A stretch of 64,000 nt of DNA from Bradyrhizobium sp. 200 (GTDB taxonomy: Bacteria > Pseudomonadota > Alphaproteobacteria > Rhizobiales > Xanthobacteraceae): the NCBI RefSeq assembly GCF_023100945.1, contig NZ_CP064689.1:4570001-4634000 (forward strand), given 5' to 3'. This document shows positions 56,431 to 64,000 of the stretch, piece by piece. Position 1 is the first letter of the stretch, and every line of letters starts with the position of its first letter. The notes below the pieces were generated by a model that saw only the letters and a list, made by a program, of their open reading frames with translations, had not been told where the DNA came from and ran no database searches. A program made the translations under genes and the position numbers.

Positions 56431-57375
56431 ATGCGTGTTGCGGCAGGGATGATCTTTGCAGGCGCGGTTTCGCTGTTGGCATCAAGCGCGGCGTGGTCGC
56501 AGGCACTACCCGCCAGGGCGGCCGTTCCTCAGGCCGCTCCGGCGCCAGCCCCGGCCCCGCCGCCGGCACCCGTCTCGACCCGTCCGCCCTGCAACAATCC
56601 CAACGCGCTCGGCATCGGCCGCACTGTCGAGATCGACACGACAGGCGGTCCCGGTTTCGGCTTCGAACATTTCAAGGAGCTCGACTTCCTGCGCGACAAG
56701 GAAGTGGTTCTGACGTTTGACGACGGTCCGTGGCCAGTGAACACACCCGCGGTTCTGAAGACGCTGGCGGAGGAATGCACCACCGGCATCTTCTTTCCGA
56801 TCGGCAAGCACGCCACCTACTATCCCGAAATCCTCAGGCAGGTGATGGCGGCCGGCCATTCCATCGGATCGCACACCTGGTCGCACGCCGCCCTCGTCAA
56901 CAAGAAGCTGAACGAGCAGCAGCGCAAAGATGAAATCGAAAAAGGCTTCAGCGCCGTGAAATGGGCGCTGGGTGGAAAATCGCCAGCGCCGTTCTTCCGT
57001 TTCCCGGCACTGCAGCATCCGCCGGAGATGGTCACCTATCTCGGCGAACGTAACATCGGGATCTTCTCCTGCGACCTCGATTCCTTCGACTTCAAGGCGA
57101 GCAAGGCGCAGACCATCATCGACAACGTGATGCGCAAGGTCGAAAAGAACGGCAAGGGCATCATCCTGATGCACGACTTCCAGAAGCACACCGCGGAAGC
57201 CCTGCCCGAGCTTCTGAAGAAGCTGAAGGCCGGCGGCTACAAGGTGGTTGCGATGCGTGCCAAGGCGCCGGTGCAAACGATTGCGCAATATGACGAAGAG
57301 ATCGTCAAGGACCTGAAGCTGCCGACCGTCAGCTCGCGCCCGGTCTCCAGCGTCGTGCAGACGATCTCGGAATAA
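56431..57375 (+). CDS. exported polysaccharide deacetylase (NodB fold)
   Basis: 314 residues from ATG 56431 (AAGGA 7 bases upstream; the open frame starts at 56287). The signal peptide ends AWSQ, then comes a Pro/Ala linker. NodB motifs: LTFDDGP at 94-100 (Asp97, Asp98), HTWSH at 148-152 (metal His148 and His152), FFRFPAL and IILMHDFQKHT. Carbohydrate esterase family 4: deacetylates peptidoglycan, chitin or exopolysaccharide in the periplasm or outside. Substrate unclear. Confidence 0.88.
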   Translation: MRVAAGMIFAGAVSLLASSAAWSQALPARAAVPQAAPAPAPAPPPAPVSTRPPCNNPNALGIGRTVEIDTTGGPGFGFEHFKELDFLRDKEVVLTFDDGPWPVNTPAVLKTLAEECTTGIFFPIGKHATYYPEILRQVMAAGHSIGSHTWSHAALVNKKLNEQQRKDEIEKGFSAVKWALGGKSPAPFFRFPALQHPPEMVTYLGERNIGIFSCDLDSFDFKASKAQTIIDNVMRKVEKNGKGIILMHDFQKHTAEALPELLKKLKAGGYKVVAMRAKAPVQTIAQYDEEIVKDLKLPTVSSRPVSSVVQTISE

Positions 57376-57396
57376 CGCTTAAGCGACAACTGGCCC

Positions 57397-57954
57397 GTGC
57401 CGGCGCTGCGTATCGAAGGCTATGTCATCGTCTCCGCGGACGGCATGCTGGCCGACGCGCGCAATGTCATGCCGGACGAGTTGAAGTTCGAGGGCGACAA
57501 GGCGTTTTTCACCGCCGCCCTCGACCGCGCCGATCTGATCCTGCACGGCCGCAATTCCTACGAGGACCAGCCGAACTCGCCGCGGCGCAGGCGCGTCATA
57601 CTGACGCGGAAGGTCGAAGCGATCGCGCCCGATCCGTCCAACCCGAAAGCCACGCTCTGGAATCCCGCGGGCGCGACCTTCGAAGCTGCCTGCGCGCATG
57701 CAGGCGTGCGTGACGGCACTGTTGCGATCATCGGCGGCCCCGGCGTGTTCGGCATGTTCATGGATCGCTACGACGTGTTCTGGCTCTCGGTTGCGCCGCG
57801 TGTTCGGCTGCCCGGTGGCGAGCCTTGCTTTCCCGGAGTCCCCGCCCGCACCCCGCAGGAAATCCTCGCCGCCCAAGGATTGCGTGCCGGCGACGCGCAG
57901 ATGCTTGATGCGGTGCATGATGTCACCGTCACGCCGTGGCGGCGCAGCGCCTAG
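57397..57954 (+). CDS. dihydrofolate reductase-like / RibD C-terminal fold protein
   Basis: 185 residues from the GTG at 57397. It opens with IEGYVIVSADGMLADARN and contains LDRADLILHGRNSYEDQP, RRVILTRKV and TVAIIGGPGVFGMFMDRYDV (nucleotide-binding GG). This is the DHFR/RibD-C fold that uses NADPH. Its pathway role is unknown; it lies 21 bases after the deacetylase in the same direction but with no functional link evident. The ribosome site is weak, so the exact start is less certain. Confidence 0.75.
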   Translation: MPALRIEGYVIVSADGMLADARNVMPDELKFEGDKAFFTAALDRADLILHGRNSYEDQPNSPRRRRVILTRKVEAIAPDPSNPKATLWNPAGATFEAACAHAGVRDGTVAIIGGPGVFGMFMDRYDVFWLSVAPRVRLPGGEPCFPGVPARTPQEILAAQGLRAGDAQMLDAVHDVTVTPWRRSA

Positions 57955-58083
57955 CGCGTCATCCTTTCGTACAATCGGCCGCGCCGTAAGCCGACCTCGG
58001 TCAGAGATCGCTTGACAGCACGCTGACGCGGTTCCACCCTGAAAAGAAAAAAAGACACATATCATCATCGGGAGGACCACAAC

Positions 58084-59205
58084 ATGTTGAGGTACGCTTC
58101 AACTATGATTGCAGCGGTGACTCTTGGAATGGTCACCATCTTTGCTCAGCCGCTTCACGCTCAAACCACTGAAAAGCCGTTAGTGCTGAAGGGTCAGTCG
58201 ACCCACCCCGCATCCTCGAATTTCCATCTCATCTTCAAGCTGTGGGCGGAGACCGTCGAGAAGATGACGGCCGGACGCCTCAAGATCGAGACGCTTCCGG
58301 CGGGGGCGATCGTGCCGCCGTTCGAGGTGTTCGACGCTACTTCCAAGAACGTTCTCGATGTCGGCATGGGACCGTTCGGCTACATCCTCGGTCGCAACAC
58401 CGCGACGATACCGATGTCGCATGGCCCGCTGTACGGCATGGACGGCTCGGACTACTGGGCCTGGTACTATGACGGCGGCGGCATGAAGCTGCTCGACGAG
58501 TTCTATCGCGACGTCCTCAAGCTGAACGTCGTCGGCTTCCCGATTCCGACCGACTACCCGCAGGGCATGGGCTGGTTCAAGAAGGAGATCAACAGCCTCG
58601 CCGACCTCAAGGGCATGAAGTACCGCATCTACGGCATCGGTGCGGAAACCTACGGCAGGCTCGGCGTGTCGGTCGTCACCATTCCGGGCGGCGAGATCGT
58701 GCCGGCGATGGAGCGCGGCGTGATCGAGGGCGCCGAGTGGATCAACTGCGAGGAAGACAAGAAGCTGGGTCTTCACCAGGTCGCCAAGCATTACTACACG
58801 CCGGGCATGCACGAGCCCGTCACCGGTGGCCAGTTGATGATCAACGGCGACGTCTGGAAAAAGCTCACGCCGGACTTGCAGGAGATCATCAAGGTGGCGA
58901 GCGTCTATGCCACGACGCAGCGCAACTTCGCCCTGAATCGCGAAACGGCGCAGGCTTGCCAGGACCTGATCAAGGCGGGCGTCCAGATGCATCGTACTCC
59001 CGACGAGATCCTGAAGAACTTCCTCGACGAGTGGGAGAAGATCCAGACCGAGCACGCGGCGAAGAACCCCTTCTACCGAAAAGTCATCGACAGTCAGAAG
59101 GCCTATGCCGAACAGATCGTGCCGTTCAAGCTCTCCTGGTTCCCGCCATACAACTTTGCCGGCGAGTATTACTGGAAGAACAAGATCTACCTGACCAAGA
59201 AGTGA
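58084..59205 (+). CDS. dctP: TRAP transporter substrate-binding protein (DctP)
   Basis: 373 residues with a signal peptide ending LHAQT; GGGAGG lies 7 bases before the ATG. The DctP fold is recognised by KLWAETVEKMTAGRLKIETL, LADLKGMKYRIYGIGAETYG, IPGGEIVPAMERGVIEGAEW (with the conserved Arg that binds a carboxylate), and ALNRETAQACQDLIKAGVQM. It binds an organic acid in the periplasm and hands it to DctQM. The ligand is unknown. First gene of a complete TRAP operon (dctP-dctQ-dctM). Confidence 0.93.
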   Translation: MLRYASTMIAAVTLGMVTIFAQPLHAQTTEKPLVLKGQSTHPASSNFHLIFKLWAETVEKMTAGRLKIETLPAGAIVPPFEVFDATSKNVLDVGMGPFGYILGRNTATIPMSHGPLYGMDGSDYWAWYYDGGGMKLLDEFYRDVLKLNVVGFPIPTDYPQGMGWFKKEINSLADLKGMKYRIYGIGAETYGRLGVSVVTIPGGEIVPAMERGVIEGAEWINCEEDKKLGLHQVAKHYYTPGMHEPVTGGQLMINGDVWKKLTPDLQEIIKVASVYATTQRNFALNRETAQACQDLIKAGVQMHRTPDEILKNFLDEWEKIQTEHAAKNPFYRKVIDSQKAYAEQIVPFKLSWFPPYNFAGEYYWKNKIYLTKK

Positions 59206-59271
59206 TCTCTCTGTAACGGAGCTGCTGGCGTCCGAACCGCCGGACGCCAGCCCTGTCTGAAGGGGGCGATC

Positions 59272-59865
59272 ATGTCCGCGGACACCAGCAGTGCTCCTGC
59301 CGCCAGCAATCCAGGCGGAGAATTCCCGCGCGCCTTTTACCCGATCATACGTACGATCGACCGCTTCACCGACGTAACCGGAAAACTCATCGCCATGTCG
59401 ATGTTGTTTCTGGTGGTGACGATCTCGTACGAAGTTGTCATGCGGTACGGGTTCGGCGCGCCGACCGTTTGGGTCTACGAATCGAGCTTCATGGTCAACG
59501 GCGCGGCCTTCATGCTCGGATCCGGATATGCGCTGTTGAAGGGCGCGCATGTTCGCACCGACATCTATTGGGAGAATTACTCGGAGCGGAAGAAGGGCAT
59601 CGTCGACCTGATCTCCTACCTGATGTTCTTCTATCCGGCCATGATCACATTCATGCTGATCAGCATTGACGACACCTTGCACTCCTATGACACCGGCGAA
59701 CGGTCGCAGGAAAGCGTATGGCGCGCCATCATGTGGCCGTTTCGGGCCACGATCCCGCTCGCGGCCCTTCTGCTGATGATCCAGGGCGTGTCCGAGGTCC
59801 TGAAGTGCTGGTACCAGGTCCAGTTCGGGCGCGAGTTCGAGCACAAGGAAAAGATCGAGATATGA
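59272..59865 (+). CDS. dctQ: TRAP transporter small permease (DctQ)
   Basis: 197 residues with four membrane helices: FTDVTGKLIAMSMLFLVVTI, VWVYESSFMVNGAAFMLGSG, ISYLMFFYPAMITFMLISID and the final PFRATIPLAALLLMIQGVSE. The ESSFMVNGAAF block is the family signature. GGGGG precedes the ATG. Its stop overlaps the dctM start by 4 bases (ATGA at 59862), so they are translated in concert. Confidence 0.92.
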   Translation: MSADTSSAPAASNPGGEFPRAFYPIIRTIDRFTDVTGKLIAMSMLFLVVTISYEVVMRYGFGAPTVWVYESSFMVNGAAFMLGSGYALLKGAHVRTDIYWENYSERKKGIVDLISYLMFFYPAMITFMLISIDDTLHSYDTGERSQESVWRAIMWPFRATIPLAALLLMIQGVSEVLKCWYQVQFGREFEHKEKIEI

Positions 59866-61280
59866 CGGGACTCGAACTCCTCGGACTTGTCATGCTCCTC
59901 GTGATGCTGGGAGCGATCTTCATCGGCCTGCCGATCAGCTTCACGCTGTTGTTCCTGGCGCTGTCGTTCGGCTACATCGGCATGGGCGAGCGCGTCTTCA
60001 ACCTCGCCTACCTGCAGACCATCGGCCTGATGAAGCAGGACGAGCTGGTCGCGGTGCCGATGTTCATTTTGATGGGATTCGTCTGCGACCAGGCCGGACT
60101 GATGGAGCGGCTGTTCAGGGCGTTCCGCGATCTGTTTGCGCCGCTCAAGGGCGCGCTTTATGTGGTCGTCATTCTCACCGCGACGCTGTTCGGGATCGCC
60201 GCCGGCACAGTCGGCGCGACCGTCGCCCTGCTCGGCATCATGGCCGGGCCGATGATGATCCGCTCGGGCTACGATGTGCGGATGTCGGCCGGCGCCATCG
60301 CCGCCGGCGGCACGCTCGGCATCCTGATCCCGCCATCGGTGATGCTGGTCGTGATGGCGCCGGTGCTCGATATCTCGATCATCGATCTCTATGCGGCGGC
60401 GTTCGGCCCGGGCTTCCTTTTGTCCGCAATGTTTATTGCCTACACCCTGATCCGCTGCCACTTCAATCCCAAGCTCGGCCCGCCGGTGCCGGTCGAGGAG
60501 CGGCCCGACTCGATGCGGATCGTGCTGTGGGAATGCCTGGTCGGTCTCGTGCCGGTGACGGTGCTGACGATCGTGACACTCGGCGCCATCCTCGCCGGAA
60601 TCACGACGGCGGCAGAAGCCGCGGCGTTCGGCGCCTTGGGGGCGATCTTCCTCGTCATGGCCTACGGCCGGTTCACTTGGAAGGGCTTGCTGGACGCCTG
60701 CTATGCCACGCTGGCAACGACCAGCATGGTGCTGTTGCTCGCGGTGGCCTCCAACGTGTTCGGCGCCGTCTTCGCATGGCTCGGCACGGCGACCTGGATG
60801 ACCAACGCCCTGCTCGCTTCGCCGCTGCCTCCCTGGGGCACGATGTCCTTGCTGCTGACCCTGATATTCCTGCTCGGCTGGCCATTCGAATGGCCGGCCA
60901 TCGTCTTCATCTTCCTGCCAATGCTTGCGCCCGTGGCCAAGGGCCTCGGCTACGACATGGTCTGGTTCGGGTGCATCGTCGCGGTCGTGCTGCAAACCGC
61001 CTTCCTGTCTCCGCCTGTCGCCATGTCGGCCTACTATCTCAAGCAGGTCGTCAAGGAATGGAACCTGAGGCTGATCTATCGCGGCATGGCCGACTTCATG
61101 GTGCTGCAGGTCGCTTGCGTGGCGCTGGTGCTGATCTTCCCGGCCATCGCGATGTGGTTCCCGCAATGGCTGCAGGCGCGAAGGGTGGCGGCGCGGACCG
61201 CGCAGATCGAGCAGGTCGCGCCGCCGCAGAACGCCGCCGCGGTTCTCGACGGTTCACGTGTTATGGTCCGGAATTTCTGA
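59862..61280 (+). CDS. dctM: TRAP transporter large permease (DctM)
   Basis: 472 residues with about 12 membrane helices. Family features: GLPISFTLLFLALSFGYIGM, VAVPMFILMGFVCDQAGLME, GIAAGTVGATVALLGIMAGP, and AGGTLGILIPPSVMLVVMAP, which carry the sodium- and substrate-binding residues of the DctM elevator. It moves an organic acid with Na+. It is about 45 residues longer than average DctM, mostly by a C-terminal extension (RVAARTAQIEQVAPPQNAAA). The frame upstream of 59862 is dctQ out-of-frame shadow. Confidence 0.94.
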   Translation: MTGLELLGLVMLLVMLGAIFIGLPISFTLLFLALSFGYIGMGERVFNLAYLQTIGLMKQDELVAVPMFILMGFVCDQAGLMERLFRAFRDLFAPLKGALYVVVILTATLFGIAAGTVGATVALLGIMAGPMMIRSGYDVRMSAGAIAAGGTLGILIPPSVMLVVMAPVLDISIIDLYAAAFGPGFLLSAMFIAYTLIRCHFNPKLGPPVPVEERPDSMRIVLWECLVGLVPVTVLTIVTLGAILAGITTAAEAAAFGALGAIFLVMAYGRFTWKGLLDACYATLATTSMVLLLAVASNVFGAVFAWLGTATWMTNALLASPLPPWGTMSLLLTLIFLLGWPFEWPAIVFIFLPMLAPVAKGLGYDMVWFGCIVAVVLQTAFLSPPVAMSAYYLKQVVKEWNLRLIYRGMADFMVLQVACVALVLIFPAIAMWFPQWLQARRVAARTAQIEQVAPPQNAAAVLDGSRVMVRNF

Positions 61281-61307
61281 ATTCGTCTAACGCTGCCGCT
61301 GCCGGAT

Positions 61308-61760
61308 TCAGACGTCCCCGTAAGCCGGCTCATTCGGCCGCGGCCCGCGGCCGTAGCCTGCGATCATGAACAGTGCGCCGATGATCGACAGGTTCTTCAG
61401 GGCGTCGATCAGCGTCTTGGCATTTTCGGGCGCCGGCTGATTCCAGAAATCGTGAAAGTAGAAGGTCGCCGCGATCACGAAGATGATCAGCAGGATCGAG
61501 AAGAAGCGCGCACCGAAATTGACCGCGATCATCAGGCCGGCGAGGATCTCGAAGCCGCCGACACTCCACGCCAATAGTTGCGGCATCGGCATGCCCGTCA
61601 TGGTTTCGAGCTGCGACGTATAGGGCGCAAGCATCGAGGGGATGGTCACCTTGGTTGCGATGAAGTCCGCCGTCGGCTGAATCGCAAAGAGCTTGGTCGC
61701 TCCCGTGTACATGAAAAGGACGGCGAACAGGACTCGCCCGAAGGTAACTAACGCTGGCAT
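61308..61760 (-). CDS. DoxX family membrane protein
   Basis: 150 residues from ATG 61760 (GAGG 8 bases upstream). Four membrane helices; family blocks are FGRVLFAVLFMYTGATKLFA, LLAWSVGGFEILAGLMIAVN and IDALKNLSIIGALFMIAGYG. DoxX-like proteins are found in thiosulfate:quinone oxidoreductases and in redox-stress membrane complexes; its exact role is unknown. The 3' end is 25 bases from the convergent dctM stop. Confidence 0.87.
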   Translation of the reverse strand: MPALVTFGRVLFAVLFMYTGATKLFAIQPTADFIATKVTIPSMLAPYTSQLETMTGMPMPQLLAWSVGGFEILAGLMIAVNFGARFFSILLIIFVIAATFYFHDFWNQPAPENAKTLIDALKNLSIIGALFMIAGYGRGPRPNEPAYGDV

Positions 61761-61980
61761 GGGATCGGCCTCACTGAATGGCATGCAAAGGGTGCAGGCG
61801 GCGCGAAACGATTATGGGCGTTTCGTCTCCGCTTTTCAAACGCTCAAATCGAAACCGCCCGCGCAGGAGCCCGCGCGAGCCTAACCAGACCTACTGATAG
61901 AAGCAGAACCAAGGCCCTTTTTTGGCCATAGCGTTTTCGAGCGCAGACATTCCGCGCAGAGAAACGTCAAAACAAAAGAC

Positions 61981-62014
61981 TAGAGCGGTTCTGATTCAAT
62001 CAGAACCCGCTCTA
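61981..62014. terminator. hairpin overlapping the malic enzyme stop codon
   Basis: TAGAGCGGTTCTGATT pairs with AATCAGAACCCGCTCTA (one bulged C). Its right arm contains the malic enzyme stop codon (62012-62014, TAG on the minus strand). It belongs to the same family as the 39733 hairpin. Confidence 0.75.
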
Positions 62015-64000
62015 TCCAAACAACGTCGGCTGCTGACGGCCGGCACGCTCCTGGGCTTCGACGGCCGCAACGGCCGTCATGTTGAGCACGCCGCGCGCCG
62101 TCACCCCCGGTGTGAGGATATGCGCCGGGCGCGCCGGCCCGATCAGGATCGGCCCGACCGGCAGCGCATCCGCCAGCGTCTTGATCATCTGGTAGGCGAC
62201 GTTGGCGGTGTCGAGGTTCGGCATGATCAGGATGTTGGCATCGCCTTCCAGGTTGGAATGCGGCAGCACAAGCTTGCGCGCGGTGGCCGAAAGCGCGGTA
62301 TCGCCCTGCATCTCGCCATCGGCTTCGATCTCCGGATGCTTTTCCTTCAGCAGCGCCGTGGCGCGGCGCATCTTGCGCGAGGAATCCGTATCGTAACTGC
62401 CGAAGTCGGAATGTGACACGAAGGCGACGCGCGGCTTCATGTTGAACCGCTGCACATGGTTTGCCGCCAGCGACGCCACCTCGGCAAGTTCCTCGGCGCT
62501 CGGGTTCGGGCGCACCTGGGTATCGGCGATGAAATAGGAACCCTTGCTGGTGATCATCATCGAAAGCGCCGCGAAATCGCTGACGCCGGGCAGGAAACCG
62601 ACGATCTCCCGGACATGGCGCAGATGGCTCATATAGCGGCCTTCGACGCCGCAGATCATCGCATCGGCCTCGCCCCGCACCACGGCAAGCGCTGCGATCA
62701 CGGTGTTGTTGGTGCGGACCACGGTACGAGCGGCCTCGGGCGTGACGCCGCGCCTTCCCGCCACGTCGATATAAGTCTGCACATAGGAACGATAGCGCGG
62801 ATCGTCCTCGGGATTGACGAGGTCGAAATCCTTGCCCGCCTTGATCGAGAGGCCAAACCGCTTGAGCCTCGCCTCGACGACCGAGGGACGCCCCACCAGA
62901 ATCGGCCGAGCCAGCTTCTCCTCGAGCACGACCTGCGTCGCACGCAGCACGCGCTCGTCCTCACCCTCGGCATAGATCACGCGGACCGGCTGCGTCTTGG
63001 CCTTGGCGAACACCGGCTTCATGACGAGGCCGGAGCGGAACGCGAAGCGTTCCAGCAGCGCGGTATATTCGTCGAAATTCTTGATCGGCCGCGTCGCCAC
63101 GCCGGATTCCATCGCAGCCTTCGCCACCGCCGGTGCGATGCGCAGGATCAGCCGCGGATCGAACGGGCTTGGGATCAGCGAGCCCGGCCCAAATCCTTGC
63201 GTCTCCCCGCTGTCGAACCCGCGCGCCACCGCATCCGACGGCGGATCGCGCGCGAGCTGCGCAATCGCCTCGACCGCGGCGTGCTTCATTTCCTCGTTGA
63301 TCCCGGTGGCGCCGACGTCGAGCGCGCCGCGGAAGATGAATGGGAAGCACAGAACGTTGTTGACCTGGTTCGCGAAGTCGGAACGCCCGGTGCAGATCAT
63401 CGCGTCGGGACGGGCCTTGCGTGCTTCGTCCGGCATGATTTCCGGGTTCGGATTGGCCAGCGCCATCACCAGCGGCTGGTCGGCCATCGACTGGACCATC
63501 TCCGGCTTGAGCACATTGGGCGCGGAAAGTCCGAGGAAGATATCGGCGCCGCCGATCACATCCGCCAGCACGCGGGCATTGGTCTTCTGTGCATAGACCG
63601 CCTTCCAGCGATCCATCAGCGTGTTGCGGCCCTCATGCACGACGCCGTCGATGTCGCAGACCCAGATGTTCTTGCGCTGCGCGCCCATCGACACCAAGAG
63701 GTTGAGGCACGCGATCGCGGCTGCGCCAGCGCCCGAACAGACGATCTTCACATCAGGCAGTTTCTTGCCGTTTAGCAGCAACGCATTGACGATCGCGGCG
63801 CTGACGATGATGGCCGTGCCATGCTGGTCGTCGTGGAACACCGGGATCTTCATGCGCTCCTTGAGCTGCGCCTCTATCTCAAAACACTCCGGTCCCTTGA
63901 TGTCCTCGAGATTGATGCCGCCGAAGGTCGGCTCCAGTGCCGCCACCGTCTCGACCACGCGCTCGATGGTGTCGGCGGCGATTTCGATGTCGAAGACGTC
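62012..64000 (-). CDS. maeB: NADP-dependent malic enzyme, MaeB type (5' end outside window)
   Basis: 663 codons of the gene are in the window; the start lies beyond base 64000. The malic domain shows [17 protein letters not shown] and [10 protein letters not shown] (metal Asp pair), then the NAD(P) domain [20 protein letters not shown]. From about residue 330 of the visible part a phosphotransacetylase-like domain follows ([49 protein letters not shown]-like end). This fused architecture (about 760 residues in total) is that of MaeB, which converts malate to pyruvate plus CO2. In rhizobia it supports C4-dicarboxylate metabolism. Confidence 0.93.
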   Translation of the reverse strand, partial: DVFDIEIAADTIERVVETVAALEPTFGGINLEDIKGPECFEIEAQLKERMKIPVFHDDQHGTAIIVSAAIVNALLLNGKKLPDVKIVCSGAGAAAIACLNLLVSMGAQRKNIWVCDIDGVVHEGRNTLMDRWKAVYAQKTNARVLADVIGGADIFLGLSAPNVLKPEMVQSMADQPLVMALANPNPEIMPDEARKARPDAMICTGRSDFANQVNNVLCFPFIFRGALDVGATGINEEMKHAAVEAIAQLARDPPSDAVARGFDSGETQGFGPGSLIPSPFDPRLILRIAPAVAKAAMESGVATRPIKNFDEYTALLERFAFRSGLVMKPVFAKAKTQPVRVIYAEGEDERVLRATQVVLEEKLARPILVGRPSVVEARLKRFGLSIKAGKDFDLVNPEDDPRYRSYVQTYIDVAGRRGVTPEAARTVVRTNNTVIAALAVVRGEADAMICGVEGRYMSHLRHVREIVGFLPGVSDFAALSMMITSKGSYFIADTQVRPNPSAEELAEVASLAANHVQRFNMKPRVAFVSHSDFGSYDTDSSRKMRRATALLKEKHPEIEADGEMQGDTALSATARKLVLPHSNLEGDANILIMPNLDTANVAYQMIKTLADALPVGPILIGPARPAHILTPGVTARGVLNMTAVAAVEAQERAGRQQPTLFG

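Noticed and set aside
58180..59844. 554-codon open frame on the minus strand
   Set aside because: It lies opposite the clear dctP and dctQ genes and its product is His/Arg/Asp-rich without any domain. Long antisense frames are expected in high-GC DNA.
59685..61166. 493-codon minus-strand frame rich in His/Gln/Asp
   Set aside because: It is the antisense of dctM; membrane-helix codons read backwards give this composition.
1..64000. CRISPR arrays, rRNA, tRNA and intact insertion sequences
   Set aside because: I looked for regularly spaced direct repeats, conserved rRNA blocks, cloverleaf patterns with GTTCGAATC-like T-arms and DDE transposase motifs, and found none that convinced me. A tRNA scan and IS search would settle this.

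Overview
The window is a chromosomal stretch of a high-GC alphaproteobacterium, most likely Bradyrhizobium or a close relative in the Nitrobacteraceae. Support comes from a GapR-type nucleoid protein, a eukaryote-type glutamine synthetase (glnII) divergent from a GstI-like DUF2735 gene, small DUF6894-like proteins, many short hypotheticals of a kind I associate with Bradyrhizobium, and dispersed GC-rich palindromes between genes. No rRNA, tRNA, CRISPR array, integrase or intact insertion sequence was recognised. Family assignments are by eye from the translated sequence, not from searches.

Layout. 0-5 kb: housekeeping genes (EamA transporter end, gapR, pdxY, a hisC-like aminotransferase with a ketopantoate-reductase-like gene, rlpA). 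5.4-7.1 kb: a patch that looks less GC-rich, with a 280-residue exported protein, a 41-residue cysteine-rich secreted peptide and a decayed cupin gene. 7-16 kb: a nucleotide cyclase, a small cytochrome c, an FMN reductase, a duplicated two-gene cassette (DUF6894-like plus a basic mini-protein), two oxidoreductases and small membrane proteins. 16-25.6 kb: a chemoreceptor, a likely operon of MBL hydrolase, nitroreductase and acyl-CoA dehydrogenase, a GDPD, an ABC-F ATPase, and a coupled pair of a degenerate HtrA-like protein and a short LuxR regulator. 25.7-38.4 kb: three paralogous double-domain GrlR-like proteins, a ModA-like protein without signal peptide, glnII with a clear sigma-54 promoter, mliC and a partial copy of its 5' end, CYTH-CHAD, a tyrosine phosphatase, and two frameshifted genes, one of them a RelE-like toxin beside an intact antitoxin candidate.

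38.5-50 kb: a DUF2161 nuclease-like protein, a GNAT enzyme, an aldoxime-nitrile cluster (AraC regulator, nitrilase, aldoxime dehydratase), a hotdog thioesterase, a cobalamin-type binding protein, an M20 deacylase, a divergent MocR regulator/PNPOx pair, and small exported proteins. 50-53 kb: an apparently lower-GC patch in which two paralogous 53-residue exported peptides flank a PAP2 phosphatase. 53-64 kb: CreA, an L,D-transpeptidase, a glutathione peroxidase, a polysaccharide deacetylase, a DHFR-like protein, a complete TRAP transporter, DoxX and most of a malic enzyme.

How genes work together. The clearest functional units are aldoxime to nitrile to acid (41.8-43.9 kb under the AraC gene at 40.7 kb), the glnII/gstI nitrogen-control pair, the TRAP operon, the MBL-nitroreductase-dehydrogenase operon, and the translationally coupled pseudo-protease/LuxR pair. 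The least explained are the pseudo-protease/LuxR pair, the GrlR-like trio and the duplicated mini-protein families.
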